A stretch of 64,000 bases of DNA from Firmicutes bacterium UBA5774 (GTDB lineage: Bacteria > Bacillota > Clostridia > Peptostreptococcales > Anaerovoracaceae), in NCBI GenBank assembly GCA_002418625.1, contig DIEM01000068.1, positions 1 through 64,000 of the forward strand, in the 5' to 3' direction. A model generated the notes under the pieces. The model made no database searches. It was given only the letters and a program-made list of their open reading frames with translations, and was not told where the DNA came from. Positions 46,434-54,986 of the stretch are shown in pieces. Both the position numbers and the translations under genes were made by a program. Within the stretch, counting starts at the first letter, position 1; each line of letters begins with the position of its first letter.

Positions 46434-46531
46434 ATGCCGTATGGGTTTCGAACCCGAAAGGGCCTTCATGCGTAAAAAAGTCTGCCAGACTTTTTAAGCG
46501 TGAAGGGTCCAAGACTGCTGAAAAAGCAGTC
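46434..46531. other. Structured gap between tRNA-Ser and response regulator
   Basis: Three inverted repeats follow one another: GGGTTTCGAACCC (46443-46455), a long imperfect stem CCTTCATGCG...CGTGAAGG (46463-46506) centred on AAAAAGTCTGCCAGACTTTTT (46475-46495), and GACTGCT/AGCAGTC (46513-46531). The central one could terminate the minus-strand operon (T-run on both strands). No reading frame of note is seen. Confidence 0.55.
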
Positions 46532-46593
46532 GCAGGAAGGCAGACGCGACATAGTTTCTTTTTTGGAGCGGATGCATGAACTGCATGCGGTGG

Positions 46594-47448
46594 TTATCGC
46601 TCGACTATCTGTGCGGCGGCTTCTTCAGTCAGGACCCTGAGCAGCTCTGTCGCGTCATTTCCGTCAAGGGGGTATGTCGAGGATACCTGGGAGATGCTGT
46701 AATTGCTTAAAAGAGGATCCTCCAGTTTCAGCTGATTGAACTTCGCAAATATTTTCGCTCGAATAACGTCGGTATGTTCTTGATTACAAAATGGGAAAAA
46801 GCCAAGATGGCATTGGGATCCGTGCTGTATATATAGGTCGGATTCCCAGAATAATGCTTTCAATTCCCTGTATAGGGTTTCCGCGTATCTGTAAAATCCA
46901 TATTCGCCCTGATTTGCCTCTTCTTCAGATTCTAATCTGAAATTCACCATCAGCAATGAAAAACTGTAGTTGCCTTTTCGTGCCTTGTGGATCTCGCCGG
47001 CCAGGAAGTTGCGCAGATTGAATTTCAATATCGTATATTCTGTCAAGCTCTCGATATCAATGTATTTCAAGACCTTTTCCTTAAGGTATTCATCCTCGAA
47101 GGGCTTCAGTATGTAATCCGCTGCGCCTTCCTTGAGACATTTCATGATCACATCTTTTCTGCTTATGGAAGTGAGGACCACGACAGGAATCGACTCATTC
47201 CGGCTTCTCACAAGCTTGATCAGGCTGACTCCGTCAAAACCTCTTTTCATGTCGATTTCAATGTCTGTAATGATGAGGTTGATGCGATTTTCGTTTTCCG
47301 ACATGACATTGAGAATATCAAGACGCGTGGAAGCCTCATAGAAATTTATATCCTGATTGGCCAGTATGGTTTTGATTCTGTTTCTAACGATGGGATTCGG
47401 GTCGGCCAGAACAACGGCGGGCAATCTTTTCATAAGCAGATCACTCAT
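46594..47448 (-). CDS. Receiver-domain protein with degenerate GGDEF-like tail
   Basis: 284 residues. Residues 9-130 form a response-regulator receiver with acidic pocket D16, phospho-acceptor D62 (LIITDIE), switch Thr in VVVLTSIS and Lys in YILKPFED, so phosphorylation is plausible. Residues about 140-284 have the size and spacing of a GGDEF domain, but the active-site turn reads HGSQCHLGF instead of GGDEF, so it should not make c-di-GMP. No histidine kinase is adjacent. The start is uncertain: ATG 47448 abuts AAGGA and ATG 47433 is another choice. Confidence 0.8.
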   Translation of the reverse strand: MSDLLMKRLPAVVLADPNPIVRNRIKTILANQDINFYEASTRLDILNVMSENENRINLIITDIEIDMKRGFDGVSLIKLVRSRNESIPVVVLTSISRKDVIMKCLKEGAADYILKPFEDEYLKEKVLKYIDIESLTEYTILKFNLRNFLAGEIHKARKGNYSFSLLMVNFRLESEEEANQGEYGFYRYAETLYRELKALFWESDLYIQHGSQCHLGFFPFCNQEHTDVIRAKIFAKFNQLKLEDPLLSNYSISQVSSTYPLDGNDATELLRVLTEEAAAQIVER

Positions 47449-47485
47449 TCCTTTCGAATTTCAATTCGGTTTCCATATTAGTGTA

Positions 47486-47821
47486 TCAGTTGAAGATCAG
47501 CTGCACAAGTATCATATAAAGGATTGTTCCGCCTGCGATGCTGAGCAGCGTGTTGCGTTTCCAAACATGCAGCAGAACGACGAGAGCGAGTGATGCGAAT
47601 TCGGGAATGCCATGCGGATATGCGTAAACAGAGGCCGTACGGACGGAAAAAATGAGAAGCATAGCCATTACCGCCGGCGGCAGTACTTTCCCAAGGTACA
47701 GTATGTAATCCGGTGGCCGGTCGGTCCTTGCAAAAAAAAGGAACGGGACCGCTCTTGTAAATATTGTTACGATTGCCGTGACCGCAATGACAGCCAGTAA
47801 ATAAGGAGTCGTTACTTGCAT
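47486..47821 (-). CDS. azlD: Branched-chain amino acid exporter small subunit AzlD
   Basis: 111 residues, four predicted membrane helices, with the AzlD-type pattern FTRAVPFLFFARTDRPPDYILYLGKVLPPAVMAMLLIF near 20-60. It works with AzlC, whose gene overlaps it by ten bases, in export of branched-chain amino acids or analogues. Last but one gene of the minus-strand block. Confidence 0.93.
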   Translation of the reverse strand: MQVTTPYLLAVIAVTAIVTIFTRAVPFLFFARTDRPPDYILYLGKVLPPAVMAMLLIFSVRTASVYAYPHGIPEFASLALVVLLHVWKRNTLLSIAGGTILYMILVQLIFN

Positions 47822-48540
47822 CGCTCTGCCGCCTTTCCGATCAATGCTTTTTCAAACACAGGCCGTGCAACTGTCGAAATCAGTATGATTGCAATCATGG
47901 CCGGGAGCAGCATGTTCGCGGCTCCGAAAATGAGAAGGGATGCAAATGCGCAGGCTGCGCCTATTAATGCCGGGCCTTTCAGCGGGAAGGTAAGCCACTG
48001 CTCTGTGCAGATTACTGCGAACAGTGCCGTCATCGTAAATTCGATTCCGGTCGTGTTGAAAGGGATAAGAGCACCGAAAAGAGCACCAATGACGCTGCCG
48101 ATGATCCAATACGACTGATTCAGCATAGCGACCGCGAAATAAAAAGAGTGTGCCGGAATCCCGCTAGGAACCTTTGAGGCGCAAAGAAGCGCGTAAGTTT
48201 CATCAGTCAGTGCAAATATGGCATAAGGCTTGAGCCTTCCCATATTCTGGAATTTTTCAATAAACGTGAGTCCGTAAACCATGTGCCGCATATTGACCAG
48301 CAGGGTTATTATGGCAATTTCGGCAAGGCTGAATGCGCCGGCAAGGAAATTGATCAGAACGAACTGCATCGATCCGGCATAGACTGTCAAACTGATCAAA
48401 CCGGCCCATAAAAAATTCAGACCTGAGTGATCGATCAGCAGGCCAAAGGCAATGCCAACAAAAATATAGCCCAGCATGACTGGGATCGTGACGGGAAACG
48501 CCGCTTTGACGGTAGCTTTGATGCCTGGGTCCTCCTGCAT
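47812..48540 (-). CDS. azlC: Branched-chain amino acid exporter large subunit AzlC
   Basis: 242 residues with about seven membrane helices. FPVTIPVMLGYIFVGIAFGLLI near 14-35, SLTVYAGSMQFVLINFLAG near 50 and LTDETYALLCA near 115 are AzlC family features. No good ribosome site precedes the ATG; translation may be coupled to the oxidoreductase gene, which ends ten bases upstream. Confidence 0.93.
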   Translation of the reverse strand: MQEDPGIKATVKAAFPVTIPVMLGYIFVGIAFGLLIDHSGLNFLWAGLISLTVYAGSMQFVLINFLAGAFSLAEIAIITLLVNMRHMVYGLTFIEKFQNMGRLKPYAIFALTDETYALLCASKVPSGIPAHSFYFAVAMLNQSYWIIGSVIGALFGALIPFNTTGIEFTMTALFAVICTEQWLTFPLKGPALIGAACAFASLLIFGAANMLLPAMIAIILISTVARPVFEKALIGKAAERCK

Positions 48541-48549
48541 GATATAAGT

Positions 48550-49806
48550 TTATTTATTGGCGCACAAATATGCTGAAGAAAATGCAAACTGCAGGTTGTA
48601 TCCACCGGTATCACCGTCGACGTCCAGTATCTCCCCGGCAAAATACAGCCCGGGATATTTTTCGGATTCCATCGTTTTGGGATTGACTTCCGTAAGCGCT
48701 ACGCCGCCTGCCGTGGCCATGGCGATATTATAGCTGCCGATGCCGCTGATTTTGTATGTATCCGCTGTTAAAAGACCTATGATTGCCTTGAGCTGTCTAT
48801 CGTTGATCTGGTAAATCTTCGCACAGGGATCGACCTTGGCTCTCAGGCATAATATCTCGAGAAAACGCTTAGGCAACTCCAGATAATCGCACAAAAAAGT
48901 CAAGAGCTGCTGTTGACTGCCGGAGGCTCGGTTTTTCAGGCCCGTCAATATCGTCTTGGGATCTTTTAGCGTATAATAGCAGATCTGCAAATGATGACTG
49001 ATGTCAGCATGACGTGAAATGTTTAAAATTGCTGGACCTGAAAAATTACGGTGTGTCAGCAGCAAATCGTCGTTGACCTGCGCAATGACGGTTTTATGAT
49101 ATTTCCTGTCGGCGCTTGCGATCTTGTCCTGTGACAATATGGAAACGCGCGCATCGTTGAAAGAAATTCCAGCCAGAGCTTCGTAGGGATAATCATTGAC
49201 ATGGATCGGGACAAGTGCCGGTTTCGGATTCACTATTTCGATATTAAGGTTGCGCAATACGTTCAGGATGCTGCCGTCTGAACCGGTAGCGGGATAGGAG
49301 CTGCCTCCGCAGGCGACAATCAATTTCTTGCATTTATAAGTGCCTGCCGGGCCGATCACCGTGAAAGTCCGGATGCCGCGCGCATTCTCCTCATTGCATG
49401 TAATGACATCGACAGGAGAATTGTAAGCGAATTCAAAGCCGTTTTCACTACAAAGCTTGACCAGCAGGCTCAGAACATCTTTTGCTTTCAGCGATGCAGG
49501 AAATACTTTTCCATCTTCACGTTCTATCATTGAAACGCCATGTGCTTCAAAAAAATTCCTGACAGCCATGTTGTTGAATTTGTATAGCGCGTAGCGGATC
49601 TTGCGGCCATTTTCTCCATAGTGCGCAAGAAATCCCTTGATGCTGCCGCCGCGGGTCAGATTGCACTGGCCGCCGCCTGACATAAGGAGTTTGTTTCCCG
49701 GGGATTTCGTTTTTTCCATCACGAGACCTTTGACTTTTCCCGGGTAAAGTGCGCCGGCAAAAAGACCTGACGCTCCCGCGCCGATAATAATGACATCATA
49801 AATCAT
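48550..49806 (-). CDS. NAD(P)/FAD-dependent oxidoreductase, HI0933/BaiN-like
   Basis: 418 residues. The FAD dinucleotide fold begins MIYDVIIIGAGASGLFAG, followed by the family motif GNKLLMSGGGQCNLTR near 38-53 and, near the end, GGVALTEVNPKTMESEKYPGLYFAGEILDVDGDTGGYNLQFAFSSA, the HI0933 hallmark. Members are flavoproteins of mostly unknown substrate; BaiN acts on bile-acid intermediates, but that cannot be assumed here. AACAGGAAA site and own promoter; heads the operon with azlC and azlD. Confidence 0.92.
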   Translation of the reverse strand: MIYDVIIIGAGASGLFAGALYPGKVKGLVMEKTKSPGNKLLMSGGGQCNLTRGGSIKGFLAHYGENGRKIRYALYKFNNMAVRNFFEAHGVSMIEREDGKVFPASLKAKDVLSLLVKLCSENGFEFAYNSPVDVITCNEENARGIRTFTVIGPAGTYKCKKLIVACGGSSYPATGSDGSILNVLRNLNIEIVNPKPALVPIHVNDYPYEALAGISFNDARVSILSQDKIASADRKYHKTVIAQVNDDLLLTHRNFSGPAILNISRHADISHHLQICYYTLKDPKTILTGLKNRASGSQQQLLTFLCDYLELPKRFLEILCLRAKVDPCAKIYQINDRQLKAIIGLLTADTYKISGIGSYNIAMATAGGVALTEVNPKTMESEKYPGLYFAGEILDVDGDTGGYNLQFAFSSAYLCANK

Positions 49807-49866
49807 TTTATTTTCCTGTTCTGTCTGAATCCGGCTACAATGCCGTTTTGAAGTTACTTTAAATTA

Positions 49867-49896
49867 ATTATAGCACAAATTTCATTAAATGGGCAA
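49867..49896 (-). promoter_or_regulatory. Promoter of oxidoreductase-azlCD block
   Basis: Minus strand TTGCCC (49891-49896), 18 bases, TATAAT (49867-49872). Confidence 0.5.
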
Positions 49897-49952
49897 AGTT
49901 TGGCAAAATTAAAGATTTGCCGAAAACATGCCTGGCGGTTAAAAAATCATAT

Positions 49953-49980
49953 TTGAAAAGAATGATTGATGTTATATAAT
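49953..49980 (+). promoter_or_regulatory. Promoter of MATE gene
   Basis: TTGAAA (49953-49958), 16 bases, TATAAT (49975-49980), about 30 bases before the start codon. Confidence 0.62.
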
Positions 49981-50010
49981 AAATAGCCTGAGCAATGAGG
50001 ATTTAATAAA

Positions 50011-51462
50011 ATGGACAGCGAAAAGACAAATAAAAAATTGAATGATATGACAAAAGGCAGTGAGGCAAAGGCGATTTTCATGTTTTCTGTTCCGCTTCTG
50101 CTGGGAAATGTTTTCCAGCAGATGTACAGCACGGTGGACGGGATTGTGGTCGGCAGGGTCCTTGGCGCGGAAGCTCTGGCCGGCGTCGGCGCCAGCTTTC
50201 CGATACTTTTTTTGATCATAGCGCTGCTGATGGGCCTCGGTATGGGGGCGACGGTATTGATATCTCAATTCTATGGGGCCGGCGATTACGACAGCGTTGT
50301 GAAGATCGCTGATTCTGTGCTTTTGTCAAATATCGTTATATCAATGGTCCTGTCGGTCATCGGCATCCTGATCACGGATCCATTCCTTGATTTGCTAAAA
50401 ACACCGGCAGAGGTCATGCCGTACGCCTCTTTGTATTTAAAGGTCACTTTTACCGGCATGATCGGCATGGTCGGCTACAATTTGACGAGTGCCATATTAA
50501 GAGGGCTTGGGGATTCGAAGACGCCGCTCTATTTTCTCATACTGTCGACGGCGATCAATCTGATATTGCTTCTTCTGTTTGTGCCGGTTCTCGGCATGGG
50601 GATAACGGGCGCGGCGCTTGCGACTGTCATCGCACAGCTATGCTCGTTCATATTCGGCATAGTATATTTGAATAAGACACATCCGCTGATCAGGATCGAT
50701 CCGCGTCACATGAAATTCGACAGGAAACTTTTTGTTGAATCGGTCAGGATCGGATTGCCTTCTGGATTTCAGCAAATGCTGGTCTCTGTAAGCATGATCA
50801 TCATCCAGGCCATCATCAATCCTTTCGGCACCGCTGTGATTGCAGCCGTGACGGCGGCGTCCAGAATACAGCAGTTCGCATTTATGCCGATCATGAATAT
50901 CAATATGGCCATGTCTGCATTTGCGGGTCAGAATATCGGGGCCGGTAAGATGGCCAGAATCCAAAAGGGCTATCATGCGGCACTTAAAATATCAGGGACG
51001 ATAGCGGTTGTCTTGACATTGGTCTGCTCGATTTGGGGCCGTGCAATGATCGGTTGGTTCAATTCGGATAGCGAGGTTATAATGATCGGTCATGAATTTT
51101 TACTGATAGTCATGCCGTTTCTGATACCCGCATGTGTCATGTTCATGTCCATGGCAACGATACGCGGAGCAGGAGACGCCATGGCGACCTTGACAATATC
51201 AATGGCAGCTCTGTGGCTCGTTCGGGTGCCGTCAGCCTTGATACTTGCACATACGATAGGCTACCGCGGCGTTTTCCTTGCCGCAGGCCTGGATTGGTCT
51301 GCCGGTGCGATTATGGCTTTCCTATACTACAGAAGCGGGCGCTGGAAAAAGAAAATCAGTATAGACAGGATCATGAAAAAAGAGGAAAATATAATTATTG
51401 AACCGGAAGATGAAACTACCGACTGGAAAAGGGAGGGCTGCAGCCATGGAAGAAACCAATGA
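50011..51462 (+). CDS. MATE family efflux transporter
   Basis: 483 residues, two MatE repeats, twelve predicted membrane helices. MFSVPLLLGNVFQQMYSTVDGIVVGRVLGAEALAGVGAS near 29-67 is the family entry sequence and GLPSGFQQMLVSVSMIIIQAIINPFGTAVIAA near 250 its second-half counterpart. It exports cationic or organic compounds by Na+ or H+ antiport; substrate unknown. The sppA start lies 17 bases inside its end. The C-terminal tail is charged and cytoplasmic. Confidence 0.93.
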   Translation: MDSEKTNKKLNDMTKGSEAKAIFMFSVPLLLGNVFQQMYSTVDGIVVGRVLGAEALAGVGASFPILFLIIALLMGLGMGATVLISQFYGAGDYDSVVKIADSVLLSNIVISMVLSVIGILITDPFLDLLKTPAEVMPYASLYLKVTFTGMIGMVGYNLTSAILRGLGDSKTPLYFLILSTAINLILLLLFVPVLGMGITGAALATVIAQLCSFIFGIVYLNKTHPLIRIDPRHMKFDRKLFVESVRIGLPSGFQQMLVSVSMIIIQAIINPFGTAVIAAVTAASRIQQFAFMPIMNINMAMSAFAGQNIGAGKMARIQKGYHAALKISGTIAVVLTLVCSIWGRAMIGWFNSDSEVIMIGHEFLLIVMPFLIPACVMFMSMATIRGAGDAMATLTISMAALWLVRVPSALILAHTIGYRGVFLAAGLDWSAGAIMAFLYYRSGRWKKKISIDRIMKKEENIIIEPEDETTDWKREGCSHGRNQ

Positions 51463-52480
51463 CAGGACCGTCAGCAACAGACCGTTAAAAGAAAAGAAAC
51501 CCATGGATCCAAAGACTAAAAAGAATCTTCTCACTTGGCTGGTCATCGTTGCTATAGTGTTCGGAATTGCCGTGCTGTTTCAGTTCGCGGCACAGAAATT
51601 CGGAGATTGGATCGGCATGGAGCCGGATCTGCCGGATCGATATCCGTATATAGGCGTCATATATGTCGAGGGGACTATCATTGAGAACCAGACGGACAGC
51701 TTCGGCATTCCTGTCGGCTACCAGCATCAATGGACGCTGGATGAGATCAATATGCTGATAGAAGATGATATGAACAAAGGCCTCATCATATTCGTCGATT
51801 CTCCCGGCGGCGGCGTATATGAAAGCGACGAATTATATCTTAAGCTGAATGAATATAAAGAGAATACAGGCAGGCCCGTATATTCGGCTATGGGCTCAAT
51901 GGCCGCATCCGGCGGATATTACATATCGGCGGCAGCGGATAAGATCGTTGCCAACAGAAACACCTGGACCGGATCGATCGGCGTGACGATCGGAACATTC
52001 TACGATATCTCGAAATTCCTGGAAAAGAACGGGATCGATACGATCACGATCACTTCGGGCGCGAATAAAGCCATGGGCAGCATGACCGAGCCGATGAGCG
52101 AAGAGCAGAAGGCTATTTTCCAGGCGCTGGTCGATGAATGCTATGATCAGTTCACCGGCATTGTCGCGGAGGGAAGAGGAATGGGCATCGATAAAGTGAA
52201 AAGCATAGCCGATGGCAGGATCTATACGGCAAAGCAAGCGCTCGAGCTCGGTTTGATCGATGCGGTCGGAACGAAACAGGATGCTATTGCTGACATGCAG
52301 GAAAATTATGAGCTATTTGACTGTGATGTCATTGACATTACTTATGTTGACAAAACCATCTGGGGAATGCTGCTGAACTCCTTCGTGCCGCGTACGCCCC
52401 CGGGGGATGTTTCAGCACTGCTTGATCTTGTCAGCAGGGGGGAAGGCGCGCCGATACAATACATGTATGACTGGCAGTAA
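51446..52480 (+). CDS. sppA: Signal peptide peptidase SppA
   Basis: 344 residues, the short Gram-positive form. One N-terminal membrane helix (about 29-50, LLTWLVIVAIVFGIAVLFQFA) anchors an S49 protease domain outside. The likely nucleophile is Ser near 155 in SMAASGGYY and the general-base Lys near 208 in SGANKAMGS, with VDSPGGGVYESDELY near 117 forming the oxyanion region. It degrades cleaved signal peptides. Chosen start ATG 51446 follows GGGAGG and overlaps the MATE gene, suggesting coupling. Confidence 0.93.
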   Translation: MEETNDRTVSNRPLKEKKPMDPKTKKNLLTWLVIVAIVFGIAVLFQFAAQKFGDWIGMEPDLPDRYPYIGVIYVEGTIIENQTDSFGIPVGYQHQWTLDEINMLIEDDMNKGLIIFVDSPGGGVYESDELYLKLNEYKENTGRPVYSAMGSMAASGGYYISAAADKIVANRNTWTGSIGVTIGTFYDISKFLEKNGIDTITITSGANKAMGSMTEPMSEEQKAIFQALVDECYDQFTGIVAEGRGMGIDKVKSIADGRIYTAKQALELGLIDAVGTKQDAIADMQENYELFDCDVIDITYVDKTIWGMLLNSFVPRTPPGDVSALLDLVSRGEGAPIQYMYDWQ

Positions 52481-52523
52481 AATCCTGCGTCATGCTGTGC
52501 GAGACTTTGTAAAGTAAAAATAC

Positions 52524-52550
52524 TTGACAAACATGTCCGCGTCTGATAAT
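52524..52550 (+). promoter_or_regulatory. Promoter of ylxM-ffh operon
   Basis: TTGACA (52524-52529), 15 bases, GATAAT (52545-52550) with a TG just before it. Confidence 0.55.
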
Positions 52551-52582
52551 CTTCATTAAGATGCGTGAATAAAGGGGTCTGT

Positions 52583-52939
52583 ATGTTCGAAAAAATGATG
52601 GAAATCAGCATGCTGTTCGATTTTTACGGACAGATGCTCACCCAAAAGCAAAAAGTGATTCTGCAGCTCTATTATGAAGATAATCTGACGCTTGCGGAGA
52701 TTGCTGAAAATCTTGGGATCAGCAGGCAAGCCGTTCATGATGCTGCCCGTAAAGCTGAAAAAACCCTTTATGAATATGAAAGAACGCTTGGGCTCGCTAA
52801 AAAATTCAAAGAAACGGAATTGGCGGTTCAAAAGGTCAATGACTGCATTGAGCAGGCACTGCTCGAGCACCGGAATGATGAAGCGTTAAAAAGAGAATTG
52901 ACAAGGATCAAGGCGATCATCGAGACGATCAACGACTGA
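52583..52939 (+). CDS. ylxM: YlxM-type DNA-binding/SRP-associated protein (UPF0122)
   Basis: 118 residues. The centre is a sigma-region-4-like helix-turn-helix (LTQKQKVILQLYYEDNLTLAEIAENLGISRQAVHDAARKAEKTL, about 19-62), followed by a coiled C terminus. YlxM is always near ffh and in streptococci it stimulates the signal recognition particle. ATG 52583 follows AAAGGGG; a GTG 18 bases upstream is less likely. ffh starts 29 bases downstream. Confidence 0.93.
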   Translation: MFEKMMEISMLFDFYGQMLTQKQKVILQLYYEDNLTLAEIAENLGISRQAVHDAARKAEKTLYEYERTLGLAKKFKETELAVQKVNDCIEQALLEHRNDEALKRELTRIKAIIETIND

Positions 52940-52968
52940 TCGGAATATATGGAAATCGGAGATGTAAA

Positions 52969-54303
52969 ATGGCATTTGAAGGACTTTCGGATAAACTGCA
53001 GGGTGTATTTAAAAAGCTAAAAGGAAAAGGAATCCTTACAGAAGCGGATATAAATGAAGCGATGCGCGAGGTGAAGCTGGCGCTGCTTGAAGCGGATGTC
53101 AACTTTAAAGTTGTCAAGGATTTTGTTGAAAAAGTAAAGGAACGCTCTCTTGGACAGAACGTGCTTGAAAGCCTTACACCCGGGCAGCAGGTCGTCAAAA
53201 TCGTCAACGAGGAGCTGGTCGCCCTGATGGGCGGCACAAACAGCAAACTGACATTCTCTCCGAAAGGCTTTACAGTCATATTGATGGCCGGATTGCAGGG
53301 TACCGGTAAAACGACGACTTGCGGCAAACTTGCCGCGTATTTGAAGAAAAACGGCAAAAGGCCCATGCTGGCCGCGTGCGACATATACAGGCCGGCCGCT
53401 ATCGATCAGCTGGAAATCGTTGGCGAAAAAGTCGGTGTTCCCGTATTCTCCATGCGCGATTCAAAACAGCCGGAGCTGATCGCTGAAGCGGCAGTCAGGG
53501 AGGCGGAACTTAAAGGACATGATGTTCTGATACTGGATACATCCGGCAGATTACATATCGACGAAGAGCTGATGGATGAATTGGTCAGGATCAAGGCCAG
53601 GACGAAGCCGCATGAAATCCTTCTGGTTGTGGATGCCATGACCGGTCAGGATGCCGTGAATGCTGCGATTGGCTTTAATGACAAGCTGGGGATCGACGGC
53701 ATAATCATGACAAAACTCGACGGCGATTCGAGAGGCGGTGCCGCGTTGTCGGTCAAGGCAGTCACTGGCAAGCCGATCAAGTTCATTGGAGTTGGTGAAA
53801 AATCAGACGCCCTCGAACAATTTCATCCGGAAAGAATGGCTTCCAGGATCCTTGGTATGGGGGACATGCTTAGCCTGATCGAGAAGGCGCAAGAGAATTT
53901 CGACGATAAAAAGGCTGCCGAGCTTGAGCGCAAAATGAAAAAGAACGAATTCACGCTCGAGGATTTTCTGGATCAGATCGGTCAAATCAAGAAAATGGGC
54001 GGAATCGCCAAGATGCTCGATATGATCCCGGGTCTCAACAACAAGGCCATCCAGGAAGCGAATGTGGACGAAAAGGAATTTGTTCACATGGAAGCGATCA
54101 TTCAGTCGATGACGATTGAAGAGCGAAAGAATCCCGGCTTGTTAAATGGCAGCAGGAGAAAGCGGATCGCAGCCGGAGCGGGGCTTCCGGTCAATAAAGT
54201 CAATAATCTGGTCAAAAAATACGAGGATGCAAAAAAAATGATGAAGCAGTTCACTAATGCGCCAAAGCACCAGAAAAACAAAATGTTTCGAGGATTTCAA
54301 TAA
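52969..54303 (+). CDS. ffh: Signal recognition particle protein Ffh
   Basis: A 444-residue SRP GTPase that binds 4.5S/scRNA and signal sequences. N domain (1-90), G domain with G1 GLQGTGKTTTCGKLAAYL near 105, DTSGRLHIDEELM near 190 and TKLDGD near 246, and a Met-rich M domain from about 325 (KKMGGIAKMLDMIPG, NGSRRKRIAAGAG for RNA binding). Good GGAG site. Followed by an A/T-rich hairpin. Confidence 0.97.
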   Translation: MAFEGLSDKLQGVFKKLKGKGILTEADINEAMREVKLALLEADVNFKVVKDFVEKVKERSLGQNVLESLTPGQQVVKIVNEELVALMGGTNSKLTFSPKGFTVILMAGLQGTGKTTTCGKLAAYLKKNGKRPMLAACDIYRPAAIDQLEIVGEKVGVPVFSMRDSKQPELIAEAAVREAELKGHDVLILDTSGRLHIDEELMDELVRIKARTKPHEILLVVDAMTGQDAVNAAIGFNDKLGIDGIIMTKLDGDSRGGAALSVKAVTGKPIKFIGVGEKSDALEQFHPERMASRILGMGDMLSLIEKAQENFDDKKAAELERKMKKNEFTLEDFLDQIGQIKKMGGIAKMLDMIPGLNNKAIQEANVDEKEFVHMEAIIQSMTIEERKNPGLLNGSRRKRIAAGAGLPVNKVNNLVKKYEDAKKMMKQFTNAPKHQKNKMFRGFQ

Positions 54304-54323
54304 AAACATATGGACATGTTTTT
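54302..54323 (+). terminator. Possible weak terminator after ffh
   Basis: AAAAACAT and ATGTTTTT pair around ATGGAC, with a T-run. The stem is almost all A-T, so readthrough into rpsP is likely. Confidence 0.4.
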
Positions 54324-54415
54324 CAATAACGTTTAAATTCAGAATACTGAGTTTAACATATATTGACTTCGGAGTTTGAACCGCAGTCAAAAATAGAAAA
54401 CCAGGAGGTGTAATT

Positions 54416-54658
54416 ATGTCAGTAAAAATCAGATTAAAAAGAATGGGTGCCAAGAAAAAGCCTTTTTACAGAGTGATCGTGGCTGATTCCCGTTCACCAA
54501 GAGACGGAAAATTCATTGAAGAAATCGGCTATTACAATCCGATCACGAATCCCGCGGAAGTCAAGCTGGATGAAGAAAAAGCCAAAAAATGGATTGCAAA
54601 TGGAGCCCAGCCGACCGATACAGTTAAAAGCTTGTTAAAAAAATCCGGCATTATCTAA
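54416..54658 (+). CDS. rpsP: 30S ribosomal protein S16
   Basis: 80 residues beginning [42 protein letters not shown], the canonical S16 sequence. Binds 16S rRNA early in 30S assembly. Excellent AGGAGGTG site. Followed by khpA, rimM and trmD as in most Firmicutes. Confidence 0.98.
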   Translation: MSVKIRLKRMGAKKKPFYRVIVADSRSPRDGKFIEEIGYYNPITNPAEVKLDEEKAKKWIANGAQPTDTVKSLLKKSGII

Positions 54659-54676
54659 TTAAGGAGCGTGTATCCT

Positions 54677-54907
54677 ATGAAAGAATTAGTGGAAGCAATC
54701 GCAAAAGCATTGGTCGATGATCCGGATTCGGTAGTCGTCAATGAAGTCGAAGGCAATCAGGCAATCATACTCGAGCTCAAAGTCGCGCCTGAAGACATGG
54801 GAAAAGTGATCGGCAAACAAGGCAGGATCGCCAAGGCCCTCAGGACGGTTGTAAAAGCTGCGGCAACAAAGGACAATAAAAGAGTCGTAGTCGAAATCAT
54901 TCAATAA
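54677..54907 (+). CDS. khpA: KH-domain RNA-binding protein KhpA
   Basis: 76 residues, essentially one KH domain with the [22 protein letters not shown] loop near 42-63. KhpA partners with KhpB/EloR in Gram-positive bacteria and influences cell elongation and mRNA levels. ATG 54677 follows AAGGAG at a workable distance; a GTG nine bases earlier also opens the frame. Followed by a long zero-loop hairpin before rimM. Confidence 0.94.
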   Translation: MKELVEAIAKALVDDPDSVVVNEVEGNQAIILELKVAPEDMGKVIGKQGRIAKALRTVVKAAATKDNKRVVVEIIQ

Positions 54908-54924
54908 AGGCGAACTTTGATCTG

Positions 54925-54962
54925 ACGTTCACTTTGGTATCCCGGGATATCGAGGTGAACGT
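54925..54962 (+). other. Zero-loop hairpin between khpA and rimM
   Basis: The 38 bases fold as a 19-pair inverted repeat: ACGTTCAC (54925-54932) with GTGAACGT (54955-54962) outside and the perfect palindrome TATCCCGGGATA (54938-54949) at the centre. The intervening TTTGG and TCGAG pair through G-T wobbles that are stable only in the plus-strand RNA. No T-run follows, so termination is unlikely. Confidence 0.7.
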
Positions 54963-54986
54963 TGCTGTATATCGGAAGGCGAACAT

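Noticed and set aside
46441..46460. GGGTTTCGAACCC as a second tRNA
   Set aside because: Only a T-arm-like palindrome is present; no acceptor, D or anticodon arm surrounds it.
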